Source: Sphingobacterium sp. lm-10 (GTDB taxonomy: Bacteria > Bacteroidota > Bacteroidia > Sphingobacteriales > Sphingobacteriaceae). From it: a stretch of DNA of 64,000 bases. The notes under the pieces were generated by a model, which searched no databases, was not told where the DNA came from, and saw nothing but the letters and a program-made list of their open reading frames with translations. The DNA is taken from positions 1,922,001 through 1,986,000 of the forward strand of contig NZ_JAMJWC010000001.1 of assembly GCF_023554555.1 (NCBI RefSeq), given 5' to 3'. Below are positions 26,548-36,794 of the stretch, in pieces (positions within the stretch are counted from its first letter, which is position 1; every line of letters starts with the position of its first letter). The position numbers and the translations under genes were made by a program.

Positions 26548-29163
26548 CTAATCCTTCATCACGTTTTTTAAAGCCTGTGGTATGCCGAACAATTGGAGAT
26601 CATCGGAGTACAAAAGATATACATTCTGCCAAATGGGATGATACTTTTCTTTGAATTCCCGAAGCCCCTTATAATGACCATATCTCGAAGCATGCTCATA
26701 GGCAAACTTGATAACATGCTCTCCGACGCCTGAAGCCTTATCTAGCCCAGACATCGGTGCCATACCAAGGTTTACATACCTAATATCTCTTTCCTGAAAA
26801 TAGCGAAACATTTGAAGGATTAGCCCATCCATAGCACCATTGGGAGCAGTATTCTTTTTACGGATAAGATCATAGGTTCCTTCATTGAAAACATAATCAG
26901 GAATAATGTTCAGAAATGCGAACACCTCACCATCACGCTCCAACACAATCACATCATTACGGGCGACTTCATGCCTAACAAACATTCCCTCCGCGAAGAG
27001 CATTTCCGTCTTTCCATTCTCATGTAGCCACGATTCTGAAACTTCTTCTAAGCGATCCACCAAATCTGCTGATAATGGTGAAGGGTAAATATTCAAAACA
27101 TAACCGGTAGATTTTAACTTGTTTACAGCATTTCTCAACGACTTCTTTTCTTTGCCATCCAGAGAAAAATCATGAAGATCGACTATTGCTTCCTGTCCTA
27201 AAAAGAATCGCTTCCTACCCATCTCTTCAAAAAGCCCAAGATCTTTCTCTCCCACTCGATAATAGACCGCAGAATAACCTAGCCCATTGCAGTAATCTTC
27301 AAACTCTAACAGACATTTTTTACTCTCCGTTACATCAATAGCAACAGGTTTTTCCAGGACCACGGCAAACCTGCCCGAAATCTTGAATGATATAAATGCT
27401 TTTTTATTGGCCGACCAAAAGAGCTGTTTATCCCAGTAATATTTGAAGTAATCTATGGCGCTTGCTCCATATTTTTGCGTAAAAGCAATTGCTTCATCTA
27501 GCAGTTGACTTCTTGCCCATTTCGTTTGAGAAAGCCAGGACTTAAATACCGTATATAATAGGAAAGAAAAAAATGTGAAGCCCAACAGGTTTATAGATTT
27601 CAAAAACATGCGACCTGAAGAATCAAGATATACCATATCATTATCCAAAAGGAAAAACTCGCGAATGGTATACACCAAAGACTCGTACCATGTAAAATCC
27701 CTCTGGAAATGGGCCGGGTTCATCAGATAAAATCCAAGCATACCATACACTAATATCATAGCCATACAGACACCCAATGTCAGAAAATTTCCTTTTGTAT
27801 GCCAAGAAGTTGCTCCTTTCACAAAATATTGCCTACGGGTCACCAATAAACAAAAAAGCACAATTAGTGACAGCGCCGCCTCTTCATAGTCATAGGCCTT
27901 TAAGAGGTTTCCAACGACTGAGACGAAACATAAAAGACATGCAAATATCCAAGCACTGCGCTGGGCACGCAATAGAAATAGACCCGTCCCTAACATAAAA
28001 ATACCTGTTGCAAAAACCAGGAAGTTGGAAGCATGTGAAATATCTATTGAGATGAAACCCCGAATAATCCGTATTCTTTCCACAATTGCAGGTGTCAGTA
28101 CTGATAGGATATTGATAATACCAGACAGCATCAATAATACAGAAGGAACGATTCTCAATACAATTTTATTCCAAGGCAAAACAAAAGCAATCACTCCTGC
28201 CAGCAAAGGCAACCAGAATTCGAAAACTCGGTACAACATTGTCATGGAAAGTGCTGCACCTTGATCATACCCAAATTTGGCAAGAAGGAAAGCCATAGAT
28301 AGCTCAACGGCGCCCAGACCCCGCAAAAAAGGAGATATCAGCATAAAAATAACTGCAACGACGTAGCCGATTGCAGCTGCCATAAAAAGAGGCGCTACCC
28401 CAAGTGCCTTCATAGCTATATAAAGATGTCCGATGCCACACAATTCTACCAATATGCTGTAAAAAATGGTCAAAAATATATACCGCCGTTCGAGTAGACT
28501 GCTGGAAGCATCTTCCAAAATGGTGCGAAGTACAGGAAGTTTGTCCTCCAGCCAATCCTTTAAAGATCCGCCTTGGCGAATAGCACGATAGCCAAGTAGA
28601 ATTCCTAGGGTAAGTAATAGCGTCAATGCTAGTGCAAGCCAGGATGTCCAACCAAGCGATACATAGAAAAAAGCACTAATAAATGCAGGTATGGCCACGA
28701 GCAGAATGGATACGATCCCCGCAAACCCGTATAAAGCAGATGCCATACGGATACTAGATTTGCTCACGCCCTTTTTCTCCAGCGGTTGCCCAAAAAAAGC
28801 GAGAGAAGAGACACCGCCTGCCGGCAAAAACACACTGGCAAGATTTCTTTTCAGAAAAAGAGCTGCCATATCGGAAATGTTCGTATTAGAACGGGTGGCC
28901 TTGAACGCCATGCGGTACATCATGGCCTGTACAAAAATGTATAGTACGGCCAAAGCAATTCCGCTACAAATCCAGTACGGATTTGATTGGCTGAGCATTT
29001 CTGGAACATGGCTCAATTCTGATTTTTCATGCCTGAAGAACCACCACACCAAAATAATGCATAGTAATGAAAAGGATACTTGAATTATTTTCGAGCCATT
29101 GTCCTTTATGGCAAGCCATGATCTCATTCTAACTAAACTATATCCGGTTTTGAAAAGAATCAT
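26548..29163 (-). CDS. mprF: MprF-type phosphatidylglycerol aminoacyltransferase/flippase
   Basis: The 871-residue inner-membrane protein combines an N-terminal multi-helix flippase region (about 20-340, UPF0104-like), further membrane helices to about 540, and a C-terminal soluble DUF2156 domain (about 550-865) with RKNTAPNGAMDGLI and YVNLGMAPMSGL. Such proteins transfer an amino acid from aminoacyl-tRNA to phosphatidylglycerol and flip the product outward, lowering negative surface charge and raising tolerance to cationic peptides. It is the last gene of a three-gene operon behind mgtA and a small membrane protein, 15 bp after the latter. Whether lysine, alanine or another amino acid is used cannot be read here. 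Confidence 0.87.
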   Translation of the reverse strand: MILFKTGYSLVRMRSWLAIKDNGSKIIQVSFSLLCIILVWWFFRHEKSELSHVPEMLSQSNPYWICSGIALAVLYIFVQAMMYRMAFKATRSNTNISDMAALFLKRNLASVFLPAGGVSSLAFFGQPLEKKGVSKSSIRMASALYGFAGIVSILLVAIPAFISAFFYVSLGWTSWLALALTLLLTLGILLGYRAIRQGGSLKDWLEDKLPVLRTILEDASSSLLERRYIFLTIFYSILVELCGIGHLYIAMKALGVAPLFMAAAIGYVVAVIFMLISPFLRGLGAVELSMAFLLAKFGYDQGAALSMTMLYRVFEFWLPLLAGVIAFVLPWNKIVLRIVPSVLLMLSGIINILSVLTPAIVERIRIIRGFISIDISHASNFLVFATGIFMLGTGLFLLRAQRSAWIFACLLCFVSVVGNLLKAYDYEEAALSLIVLFCLLVTRRQYFVKGATSWHTKGNFLTLGVCMAMILVYGMLGFYLMNPAHFQRDFTWYESLVYTIREFFLLDNDMVYLDSSGRMFLKSINLLGFTFFSFLLYTVFKSWLSQTKWARSQLLDEAIAFTQKYGASAIDYFKYYWDKQLFWSANKKAFISFKISGRFAVVLEKPVAIDVTESKKCLLEFEDYCNGLGYSAVYYRVGEKDLGLFEEMGRKRFFLGQEAIVDLHDFSLDGKEKKSLRNAVNKLKSTGYVLNIYPSPLSADLVDRLEEVSESWLHENGKTEMLFAEGMFVRHEVARNDVIVLERDGEVFAFLNIIPDYVFNEGTYDLIRKKNTAPNGAMDGLILQMFRYFQERDIRYVNLGMAPMSGLDKASGVGEHVIKFAYEHASRYGHYKGLREFKEKYHPIWQNVYLLYSDDLQLFGIPQALKNVMKD

Positions 29164-29178
29164 ATGGACATCTACTAT

Positions 29179-29481
29179 TTATAAAAAATATAAAAATATG
29201 AAAAGGATAAGGAGCACAATGGCAACCAGAGAGATGATGAACAACGCATCTGCAATATCCTCTAGCCGGCCGGAGAGCCGGGTAGCATTTTCAGTTCGTA
29301 TAGAAAAGAAGGACAGCAGTGATGATAGAGCCAATAACAATGCTATTACGGAAGTGAACTCATCCATTATTGTCCCTTCGTGTTTATCATTCACATGCAA
29401 AGCAGTGATCACAAATAAGCAAAAACCTAAAAGATTTGCAGACGTGTTTAAAATATGTGGCGATGTTTTTGTTGTTTTCAT
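29179..29481 (-). CDS. Small three-helix membrane protein, unknown function
   Basis: From the ATG at 29481 the protein has 100 residues and three hydrophobic segments: LLGFCLFVITAL, FTSVIALLLALSSLLSFF and a C-terminal ALFIISLVAIVLLILFIF, with a charged cytosolic-type stretch RTENATRLSGRLEDIAD between the last two. An upstream ATG at 29529 would add 16 residues; the later start is preferred because the protein then begins with a short basic head before the first helix. I do not recognise the family. It sits between mgtA and mprF with short spacings, so it is probably translated with them. Confidence 0.65.
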   Translation of the reverse strand: MKTTKTSPHILNTSANLLGFCLFVITALHVNDKHEGTIMDEFTSVIALLLALSSLLSFFSIRTENATRLSGRLEDIADALFIISLVAIVLLILFIFLYFL

Positions 29482-29558
29482 CAAAATCAGAGTAAATAAT
29501 ATTTTCGATTTTTGAAAATATATGGGCATTAGATTTTGGTAGTTCCTTTATATCTAAA

Positions 29559-32117
29559 TCAATATCCGGGAGCCACTTTCCTATAAAACCACCTTTTAAC
29601 ATAATCCGCTATAAGAACATATACCGCCACAATAAGCAACATATAGATATAGAATTGGATTGGAAGCGCTACGAATCCAAACACACTTCCTAAAGGGGTA
29701 AGAGGCAATATCAATACAGTAATGATAATTAATAAATTTGCAAACAGCAGAGCCCACCCTGGTTTACTTTTAAAGAACGGCAGGCGAGTACGCATGACCA
29801 ATACGATCAGAGAGGCAGATACTACGGACTCTAAGAACCAGCCTGTCTGGAATTGCTGTTCATTGGCTCGGAGCACTAAAATCAATAGACCAAACGTACA
29901 AAAATCAAATAGGGAGCTGAGCAGTCCAAAAACAAACATAAACTTTTTGATAAAGCCGATATCTATCCGATGTGGAGAATTAATATACTCTTCATCGACA
30001 TTGTCAGTAGCGATTGTTGTTTCGGGAACATCTGTGAGCAGATTGGTCAGTAGTATTTGCTTGGGCAATAATGGGAGGAACGGGAGGATTAGCGAAGCGC
30101 CTGCCATACTAAACATGTTGCCAAAGTTAGCACTGGTAGCCATAAAAATATATTTCATCGTATTGGCGAACGTCCTTCTGCTTTCCTTAACACCATTGAT
30201 GAGTACTTCCAAATTCTGATTCATCAGCACCAGATCAGCAGCTTCTTTTGCAACATCAACGGCAGTATCTACAGAAATACCCACATCCGCCGCATGAAGT
30301 GCCGCTGCATCATTAATGCCATCTCCCATGAAACCAACTACGTTCTTTGACTTCTTAAGCGCCAAAATGATTTGTTCCTTTTGGCTGGGTTCTACCTCTG
30401 CAAAGATATCAGCCTGCAAAACCGCTACTTGAATCGCCTCGCTGCTCTTTTCTCTTAAAGACTCTCCACTAACTACGACCGGATTTAGTATACCCACCTG
30501 TTTGGCAAGGCTCTCTGCAACTAAGGCATTGTCTCCGGTAATTATTTTCAGCTTCACCCCCAATTTTTCCAGGTTTGCAATCGCAGAAATCGCACTTTCC
30601 TTAGGCGGATCATAAAAGGTTACAAAACCGAGAAATACCATATCCTCTTCTATTTGCTTACTTATGGCAGCATTATCTATGATTCTGTAGCAAAGCCCGA
30701 GTGTCCGATAACCTTCCTTGCTATATTGTTCGTACAAGTCTAAGAGACTAGATTTTCTATCATCAGATAAATCTGCAATATTTTTAGGGCCGACCTGTAC
30801 CCGCTTACATATAGAAAGGATCTGTTGGAAAGCACCTTTTGTAATAAGAGTAGTATTTTCATCAACAACGGCGCCTATACTCAGCCGTTTACGACTAAAA
30901 TCATACGGCACTTCCCCCAATAATTCGGGTAGTTGAAAATTGCTTTGCGCAAAAACATCTATGATTGCCTCATCTATTGGATTCTTAAATCCCTTCTGCA
31001 TTACTGCATTGAAAAATGCGTACCGACTAACCTTTTCATCATCTACTCCATCAAATCCAAATGCTTTGTACAATTTCACCTTTCCCTCTGTGATTGTACC
31101 TGTCTTATCCGAGCAGAGAACATTCATACTTCCAAAGTTTTCAATTGCCGAGAGTCGCTTAACAATTACTTTCTGTATAGCCATTTTCTTGGCTCCTGAG
31201 GCAAGGTTTACCGTGATAATTACAGGCAACAGTTGAGGCGTGAGACCCACAGCCAGAGCCAATGAAAAAAGAAAAGAGTCCAGAATAGGTTTATGCAACA
31301 ATACGTTGAACGCAAAAATAATGAGTATCAAGACCAGTGTAATCTGCATCAACATGTAGCCGAATTTTTTGATTCCCACCTCGAATTCCGTTGCAGGAGC
31401 GTTATGTTGAAGGCGATCCGATATCTTACCAAACTCCGTAGACATTCCCGTAGAAACTACAATTACGGATGCCTTTCCACTGATAACATGCGACCCCATA
31501 AATAACATGTTGGAACGTTTCGAAACAGAGGTATCCTCCGCCAACACTCCTGCTTGTTTTTCTACCGGATAGCTTTCACCCGTAAAGGCTGCCTCGTCGA
31601 CAAAGAGATCTTGGGAATTCATTATGATACAATCAGCCGGAATAATATCACCGGCAGAAAGAACCACTATGTCACCACGAACAACTAAAGCCGTTGATAA
31701 TGACATCACATCACCTCCTCGAACGACCTTTACAGTCACCTGAACAAGTTTCAATAACTTAGCGACAGCATTCGAAGCTCCATACTCCTGCCAGAAGCCT
31801 AAACAACTACTAACCAAAACAATAGACAAAATAATAATTGCGTCTGTCCTGTCTTGAAGTAAAAATGACAAGATGGCGGCAGCGATGAGTATCAGGGTGA
31901 TTGGACTTTTAAACTGTTGCAGAAACAATAAATAAGCGCTGGTTTCACTTTTATTGCTTAGGCTGTTCGGGCCATAAATAGCCAATCTAGACGCGGCCTC
32001 TTCTTCTGAAATACCTCCCTGTGCTGAATTAAGTTCGGTTAATAGCTCCTCTACAGACCTTGCCCAATAGGAAGATAATTGCGAATGGCTTGGTTCCTTG
32101 TTTGCATTCTTCAGCAT
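29559..32117 (-). CDS. mgtA: Magnesium-translocating P-type ATPase
   Basis: The 852-residue P-type ATPase resembles the MgtA/MgtB group, which imports Mg2+ across the inner membrane. It has the actuator motif TGES (179-182), phosphorylation motif CSDKTGT with Asp337, the transmembrane-4 motif GLTPQLLPVI (about 291-300) and the hinge GDGINDAAALHAADVGI, plus about ten membrane helices. It is slightly shorter than E. coli MgtA (898). A TAnnTTTG box lies 34 bp upstream, so the 5' UTR is too short for a Mg2+ riboswitch. It heads an operon with a small membrane protein and mprF. Confidence 0.93.
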   Translation of the reverse strand: MLKNANKEPSHSQLSSYWARSVEELLTELNSAQGGISEEEAASRLAIYGPNSLSNKSETSAYLLFLQQFKSPITLILIAAAILSFLLQDRTDAIIILSIVLVSSCLGFWQEYGASNAVAKLLKLVQVTVKVVRGGDVMSLSTALVVRGDIVVLSAGDIIPADCIIMNSQDLFVDEAAFTGESYPVEKQAGVLAEDTSVSKRSNMLFMGSHVISGKASVIVVSTGMSTEFGKISDRLQHNAPATEFEVGIKKFGYMLMQITLVLILIIFAFNVLLHKPILDSFLFSLALAVGLTPQLLPVIITVNLASGAKKMAIQKVIVKRLSAIENFGSMNVLCSDKTGTITEGKVKLYKAFGFDGVDDEKVSRYAFFNAVMQKGFKNPIDEAIIDVFAQSNFQLPELLGEVPYDFSRKRLSIGAVVDENTTLITKGAFQQILSICKRVQVGPKNIADLSDDRKSSLLDLYEQYSKEGYRTLGLCYRIIDNAAISKQIEEDMVFLGFVTFYDPPKESAISAIANLEKLGVKLKIITGDNALVAESLAKQVGILNPVVVSGESLREKSSEAIQVAVLQADIFAEVEPSQKEQIILALKKSKNVVGFMGDGINDAAALHAADVGISVDTAVDVAKEAADLVLMNQNLEVLINGVKESRRTFANTMKYIFMATSANFGNMFSMAGASLILPFLPLLPKQILLTNLLTDVPETTIATDNVDEEYINSPHRIDIGFIKKFMFVFGLLSSLFDFCTFGLLILVLRANEQQFQTGWFLESVVSASLIVLVMRTRLPFFKSKPGWALLFANLLIIITVLILPLTPLGSVFGFVALPIQFYIYMLLIVAVYVLIADYVKRWFYRKVAPGY

Positions 32118-32150
32118 GGTTTATCGAACTGAAATTTCAAATGTTACAAC

Positions 32151-32158
32151 CAAATTTA
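32151..32158 (-). promoter_or_regulatory. -7 box of the mgtA operon
   Basis: The minus strand reads TAAATTTG, matching TAnnTTTG, 33 bp before the mgtA ATG. Confidence 0.6.
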
Positions 32159-32359
32159 TGAAAATAATTTTTTAATAGTTACGATTCCATTTTAAAAATA
32201 AATGAGAAAAAATTACATGTGTTGATAGAGGAGGAAAGGTATTCTTCTAATCACGAACGCTTATTATTATAAATCACCAAAAGCTCATGTAGAATAACAA
32301 ACCATCTTATTAGATCTAAGTAGATCCATTTCACGCTGATCAATTAAATACATAGCAAT

Positions 32360-32388
32360 AAAGCCAGATCTAATATAGATCTGGCTTT
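32360..32388 (-). terminator. Terminator of the lipoprotein gene
   Basis: AAAGCCAGATCT and AGATCTGGCTTT form a perfect 12-bp stem around AATAT, 25 bp beyond the stop of the minus-strand lipoprotein gene. Confidence 0.75.
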
Positions 32389-32413
32389 ATCATGTAACCC
32401 TAAATAAATAAGT

Positions 32414-32818
32414 TTATTGCTTATTTCCCTTGAAAGTAAATAAAACTTCACCTTCTGCCATAGGAGCAGATTGGTAGATTACACTCTGCTCTCTGACATC
32501 GTATATAAAGTCGCCTCCTGTAGAAATTGATGCAGATTGAATAGCTATATTAGCGTTGTTGGTAACATTAAATTCGCGATCAGGTAAATTCAACGAAGCG
32601 TCACCCACCTTCACCCTAATTCTCTCGTTAGAAACTTTGGTCACGACAATCGTTTGATTAAATCTTGCATCTTGTCCGGTAACCTCCAAACTCCCCTGAA
32701 AAGTACCCACAGCCGCATCAATACTACCTCCCGAAGGACTATTATCATCTTTAGAGCATCCAACGAATAAAAATGCCACTAGCGCCAACACAATGGCGGA
32801 AACCCAAGTACTTTTCAT
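32414..32818 (-). CDS. Hypothetical lipoprotein
   Basis: The 134-residue protein starts with a lipoprotein signal (MKSTWVSAIVLALVAFLFVGC, cysteine 21) followed by the charged SKDDNSPSGG linker typical of Bacteroidota surface or periplasmic lipoproteins. The rest is predicted beta-rich (repeating alternation such as FNQTIVVTKVSNERIRVKVGD), a layout seen in small lipocalin-like or calycin-like proteins. I do not recognise a family. It is a single gene, divergent from the rpsL operon. Confidence 0.75.
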   Translation of the reverse strand: MKSTWVSAIVLALVAFLFVGCSKDDNSPSGGSIDAAVGTFQGSLEVTGQDARFNQTIVVTKVSNERIRVKVGDASLNLPDREFNVTNNANIAIQSASISTGGDFIYDVREQSVIYQSAPMAEGEVLFTFKGNKQ

Positions 32819-33127
32819 AGTTTTAATAGATAATGTTTAAATTTTATAATTTATTGTGCTATTCGCAAAATATGTGCCAAATAAATACAATAATGGTAAA
32901 GAAAAACATTTTAGCAATATAAATAATCAATTACATGTATCTAAAAAATGTGAACCTCACCATGCGCTAATAAGCTAGGTGTCATATATAATTTATGTTA
33001 GGCTCCTCTTGGCAACGAAAAAACATTCAAACTTTCTTCACTAACTATTTAATATTCAAATGGAAATAAGTATCTTTGCGGACTTTAAAAATTAATTTTA
33101 AACGAATTAAAAAACTAGAACAGGTAA
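32819..33127. other. Intergenic region upstream of the str operon
   Basis: It separates the divergent lipoprotein gene and rpsL. It holds the rpsL -7 box at 33071 and, nearer the lipoprotein, a near-consensus box for that gene around 32866 (CAAAATAT on the plus strand). No ORF or other structure was seen. Confidence 0.5.
33071..33078 (+). promoter_or_regulatory. -7 box of the rpsL operon
   Basis: TATCTTTG followed by CG is a full match to TAnnTTTG and lies 49 bp upstream of the rpsL ATG. Confidence 0.65.
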
Positions 33128-33541
33128 ATGCCTACTATCCAACAATTAGTTAGAAAAGGTAGAGTAGCTCTGGTTGACAAGAGTAAGTCACCAGCGTTGG
33201 ACTCATGTCCACAGCGAAGAGGTGTATGTACACGTGTATATACTACTACCCCTAAAAAACCAAACTCAGCAATGCGTAAAGTCGCTCGTGTCCGTTTAAC
33301 AAACGGTAAAGAGGTGAATGCCTACATCCCTGGTGAAGGCCACAACTTACAAGAGCACTCGATCGTGTTAATCCGCGGTGGTCGTGTGAAAGATTTACCA
33401 GGTGTACGTTACCACATTATCCGTGGTGCGCTAGATACATCCGGTGTAGCTGGACGTAACCAACGTCGTTCGAAATACGGAACAAAACGTCCTAAACCAG
33501 GACAAGCGGCAGCAGCTCCTGCAAAAGGCAAAAAGAAATAA
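33128..33541 (+). CDS. rpsL: 30S ribosomal protein S12
   Basis: The 137-residue protein carries the strongly conserved S12 motifs [33 protein letters not shown] and [14 protein letters not shown]. It forms part of the decoding centre. The lysines in TPKKPN and RVKDLPG are the wild-type residues at the classical streptomycin-resistance sites. It is the first gene of the str operon and lies 19 bp before rpsG. Confidence 0.98.
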   Translation: MPTIQQLVRKGRVALVDKSKSPALDSCPQRRGVCTRVYTTTPKKPNSAMRKVARVRLTNGKEVNAYIPGEGHNLQEHSIVLIRGGRVKDLPGVRYHIIRGALDTSGVAGRNQRRSKYGTKRPKPGQAAAAPAKGKKK

Positions 33542-33560
33542 TTAAACGGAGGAAATTAAA

Positions 33561-34028
33561 ATGAGAAAGTCAAAACCAAAAAAGAGAATCATTTTACCTG
33601 ATCCGAAGTTTAATGACGTTCAGGTAACGCGTTTCGTAAATAACATGATGTTCGACGGTAAGAAATCTATCGCGTACTCTATCTTTTACGATGCAGTAGA
33701 ATTAGTAGAGCAAAAAACACAAGAGAGCGGTCTTGAAGCTTGGAAAAAAGCATTGAACAATGTGATGCCTGCCGTAGAGGTAAAATCACGTCGTGTAGGT
33801 GGTGCTAACTTCCAAGTTCCTATGGAAGTTCGTCCAGATCGTAAAATCGCTTTGGGTATGAAATGGTTAATCTCTTACGCTCGTAAACGTGGTGAAAAAA
33901 CCATGTTCGAAAAACTAGCAGGAGAAATCATCTCAGCTTCTAAAGGTGAAGGTGCAGCTGTAAAGAAGAAAGAAGATACGCACAAGATGGCGGAAGCTAA
34001 CAAAGCGTTCTCACACTTCAGATTCTAA
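33561..34028 (+). CDS. rpsG: 30S ribosomal protein S7
   Basis: The 155-residue protein starts [17 protein letters not shown] and contains [21 protein letters not shown], the S7 signature. It is an assembly initiator of the 30S head. A GGAGG Shine-Dalgarno-like site (aacggaggaaatt) lies just upstream of the ATG, unusual among the genes here. In other bacteria S7 represses its own operon at the mRNA level; hairpins in the following gap could serve something similar. Confidence 0.98.
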   Translation: MRKSKPKKRIILPDPKFNDVQVTRFVNNMMFDGKKSIAYSIFYDAVELVEQKTQESGLEAWKKALNNVMPAVEVKSRRVGGANFQVPMEVRPDRKIALGMKWLISYARKRGEKTMFEKLAGEIISASKGEGAAVKKKEDTHKMAEANKAFSHFRF

Positions 34029-34058
34029 CTGTGAAAACTAGCAGAATCTAATAAGGCA

Positions 34059-34103
34059 TACGCCGGCTTTGACATCTCGCAAGGGTTTGACAAAGCCGGT
34101 GTA
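34059..34103 (+). promoter_or_regulatory. Hairpin between rpsG and fusA
   Basis: TACGCCGGCTTTG (34059-34071) pairs with CAAAGCCGGTGTA (34091-34103), a 13-bp stem with one G-U pair, followed by CTTATTT. It may be an attenuator, a processing site or a partial terminator separating S12/S7 from EF-G expression. Confidence 0.65.
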
Positions 34104-34160
34104 CTTATTTAAAAACATTGAACAACAATACAGGCATAGGCCTATCGCTTTAAAATTATT

Positions 34161-36284
34161 ATGGCAAGAGATTTAAGATTAACTAGAAATATCGGTATCG
34201 CTGCCCACATCGATGCTGGTAAAACTACGACAACAGAGCGTATTCTATACTACTCTGGCGTAAACCACAAAATCGGTGAGGTACACGAAGGTGCATCGAC
34301 CATGGACTGGATGGAGCAAGAAGCAGAACGTGGTATCACGATCACTTCAGCTGCGACGACCGTATTCTGGAACTACCGCGATAAAAAATACCAAGTAAAC
34401 GTTATTGATACACCAGGTCACGTGGATTTTACCGTAGAGGTAAACCGTTCTTTGCGCGTATTAGACGGATTAGTGTTTTTATTCTCCGCAGTGGATGGAG
34501 TAGAGCCACAGTCAGAAACTAACTGGCGCTTGGCGGATAACTACAAAGTGCCTCGTATCGGTTTCGTCAACAAAATGGATCGCTCTGGTGCTGACTTCTT
34601 GAAAGTGGTTGGCCAAGTAAAATCCATGTTAGGATCTGATGCAGTAGCATTACAATTGCCTATCGGAGCAGAAGATACATTCACTGGTGTAGTTGACTTG
34701 ATTAACAACCGTGGTATTGTATGGAATGAGCATGATAAAGGAATGACCTTTACCGAAGTGCCAATTCCTGATGATATGTTGGATGAAGTAGCTGAGTATC
34801 GTGAAAAATTATTAGAAGCGGTAGCTGGTTATGATGAGACTTTGATGGAGAAATTCTTCGAAGATCCTAATTCCCTAACAGAACGCGAAATCTTAAATGC
34901 ATTGCGTGCAGCCGTTTTAGATAACTCCATCGTACCAATGGTATGTGGTTCATCTTTCAAAAACAAAGGTGTTCAAACCATGTTGGATCTAGTGATGGAA
35001 TTATTGCCTTCACCAATGGATTCAGAAGGTGTTAAAGGAACTCATCCTGACACGGGCGAAGAATTAGTGCGTAAGCCAGATGTGAAAGAGCCATTCGCAG
35101 CATTAGGTTTCAAAATCGCTACTGACCCATTCGTAGGTCGTCTATGTTTTATCCGCGCTTACTCTGGTAAGTTAGATGCAGGTTCTTACGTCTTGAACAC
35201 ACGTTCAGGCAATAAAGAGCGTATCTCTCGTATCTTCCAAATGCACGCGAACAAACAAAACCCTATCCCACAAATCGAAGCGGGTGATATTGGTGCTGTA
35301 GTTGGTTTCAAAGACATCAAAACAGGTGATACTTTATGTGATGAAAAACACCCTATCGTGTTAGAGTCTATGAACTTCCCTGAGCCAGTTATCGGATTAG
35401 CTATTGAGCCTAAAACGCAAGCTGATATGGATAGATTGGGTATCGGTCTTGGTAAACTAGCGGAAGAGGATCCTACATTCGTTGTAAAAACGGACGAAGA
35501 AACTGGTCAAACAGTAATCTCTGGTATGGGTGAGCTTCACTTAGAAATCTTGATCGACCGTTTGAAACGTGAATTCAAAGTAGAGGTAAATCAAGGAGCT
35601 CCTCAGGTATCTTACAAAGAGTCTATCAACGGTACTACAGAACACCGTGAGGTATTCAAGAAACAATCTGGTGGTCGTGGTAAATTCGCGGATATCAAAG
35701 TGGTTATCTCTCCAGCAGACGAAGATTATGACTTAACAAAGTCACCACTTCAGTTTGTCAACGAAATCGTGGGTGGTAAAATCCCTAAAGAATTTATCCC
35801 TTCTGTTCAAAAAGGATTCGAAACTTCGATGGTAAACGGTGTATTGGCCGGCTACCCATTATCAGGCATGAAAGTTCGTTTGATTGATGGATCATTCCAC
35901 GCAGTCGATTCAGACTCTCTATCATTCGAACTAGCTGGTCGCCAAGCATATCGCGAGGCATTGCCAAAATGTTCTCCAGTATTGATGGAGCCTATCATGA
36001 AAATTGAGGTATTAACTCCAGAAGAGAACATGGGTGACGTAATGGGTGACTTAAACCGTCGTCGTGGTCAGATGCAAGGTCTTGATTCTCGTAATGGTGC
36101 ACAAGTAATCAAAGCGTTAGTACCACTTTCTGAAATGTTTGGTTACGTAACGCAATTGCGTACCATTACTTCTGGTCGTGCAACATCTACTATGGAGTTT
36201 GATCACTATGCAGAAGCTCCGCGTAACGTCATGGAAGATGTAATCGCGAAATCAAAAGGTAAAGTTAAAGGATCTGTAGAATAA
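34161..36284 (+). CDS. fusA: Elongation factor G
   Basis: The 707-residue translocation GTPase has the G1 loop [23 protein letters not shown] and NKMD in the GTPase domain, followed by the usual domains II-V (for example [19 protein letters not shown] and [19 protein letters not shown]). Length is normal. It lies third in the str operon with a 132-bp gap before it that contains a hairpin. No tuf gene follows, as is common in Bacteroidota. Confidence 0.98.
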   Translation: MARDLRLTRNIGIAAHIDAGKTTTTERILYYSGVNHKIGEVHEGASTMDWMEQEAERGITITSAATTVFWNYRDKKYQVNVIDTPGHVDFTVEVNRSLRVLDGLVFLFSAVDGVEPQSETNWRLADNYKVPRIGFVNKMDRSGADFLKVVGQVKSMLGSDAVALQLPIGAEDTFTGVVDLINNRGIVWNEHDKGMTFTEVPIPDDMLDEVAEYREKLLEAVAGYDETLMEKFFEDPNSLTEREILNALRAAVLDNSIVPMVCGSSFKNKGVQTMLDLVMELLPSPMDSEGVKGTHPDTGEELVRKPDVKEPFAALGFKIATDPFVGRLCFIRAYSGKLDAGSYVLNTRSGNKERISRIFQMHANKQNPIPQIEAGDIGAVVGFKDIKTGDTLCDEKHPIVLESMNFPEPVIGLAIEPKTQADMDRLGIGLGKLAEEDPTFVVKTDEETGQTVISGMGELHLEILIDRLKREFKVEVNQGAPQVSYKESINGTTEHREVFKKQSGGRGKFADIKVVISPADEDYDLTKSPLQFVNEIVGGKIPKEFIPSVQKGFETSMVNGVLAGYPLSGMKVRLIDGSFHAVDSDSLSFELAGRQAYREALPKCSPVLMEPIMKIEVLTPEENMGDVMGDLNRRRGQMQGLDSRNGAQVIKALVPLSEMFGYVTQLRTITSGRATSTMEFDHYAEAPRNVMEDVIAKSKGKVKGSVE

Positions 36285-36306
36285 TACAGCCTTTCAAAAT
36301 AAACCC

Positions 36307-36340
36307 GATCGCCAGTTGTTAATAGCTCTAATTGGCGATC
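36307..36340 (+). promoter_or_regulatory. Hairpin between fusA and rpsJ
   Basis: GATCGCCA (36307-36314) pairs exactly with TGGCGATC (36333-36340), and ATTTT follows. The position between two cotranscribed genes suggests an attenuator or processing signal. Confidence 0.6.
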
Positions 36341-36365
36341 ATTTTAAACAATTAAACAACATACA

Positions 36366-36671
36366 ATGAGCCAAAGAATCAGAATCAAATTGAAATCTTA
36401 CGATTACAACTTGGTTGACAAATCAGCTGAGAAAATCGTAAAAACAGTAAAACCTACAGGTGCTGTAGTAAGCGGACCTATTCCATTGCCTACAGAGAAA
36501 AAAATCTATACCGTTTTACGTTCACCACACGTTAACAAAAAAGCGCGTGAGCAGTTCCAATTAAGTGCTTACAAAAGACTATTGGATATCTACTCTTCGA
36601 ACTCTAAGACTGTTGACGCATTGATGAAACTTGAATTGCCTTCAGGCGTTGAAGTGGAAATCAAAGTGTGA
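36366..36671 (+). CDS. rpsJ: 30S ribosomal protein S10
   Basis: The 101-residue protein starts [20 protein letters not shown] and contains [25 protein letters not shown], the S10 signature. It belongs to the 30S head and also acts as NusE in antitermination. In many Bacteroidota it is followed by rplC and the rest of the S10 operon; here a strong terminator and an unrelated sigma factor gene follow instead. Confidence 0.98.
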   Translation: MSQRIRIKLKSYDYNLVDKSAEKIVKTVKPTGAVVSGPIPLPTEKKIYTVLRSPHVNKKAREQFQLSAYKRLLDIYSSNSKTVDALMKLELPSGVEVEIKV

Positions 36672-36694
36672 TCGATTTTCAATCTGAAAAAACT

Positions 36695-36725
36695 AAAAGC
36701 TTCCAGTCCAACTGGGAGCTTTTTT
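36695..36725 (+). terminator. Terminator closing the str operon after rpsJ
   Basis: AAAAGCTTCCAG pairs with CTGGGAGCTTTT (one mismatch) around a 5-nt loop, followed by T-rich sequence, 23 bp beyond the rpsJ stop. Confidence 0.88.
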
Positions 36726-36794
36726 CGTATATAGGTATTTGCAGTTTGTAACAAATATTATATATATTTATCACTACGTAATTATAAACTACTT

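Noticed and set aside
29387-29602. 71-codon minus-strand ORF between mgtA and the small membrane protein
   Set aside because: It overlaps the end of mgtA and most of the membrane-protein reading frame and shows no recognisable protein pattern.
32118-32413. Possible Mg2+ riboswitch upstream of mgtA
   Set aside because: A promoter box only about 34 bp before the ATG leaves too short a leader, and no conserved riboswitch structure was seen.
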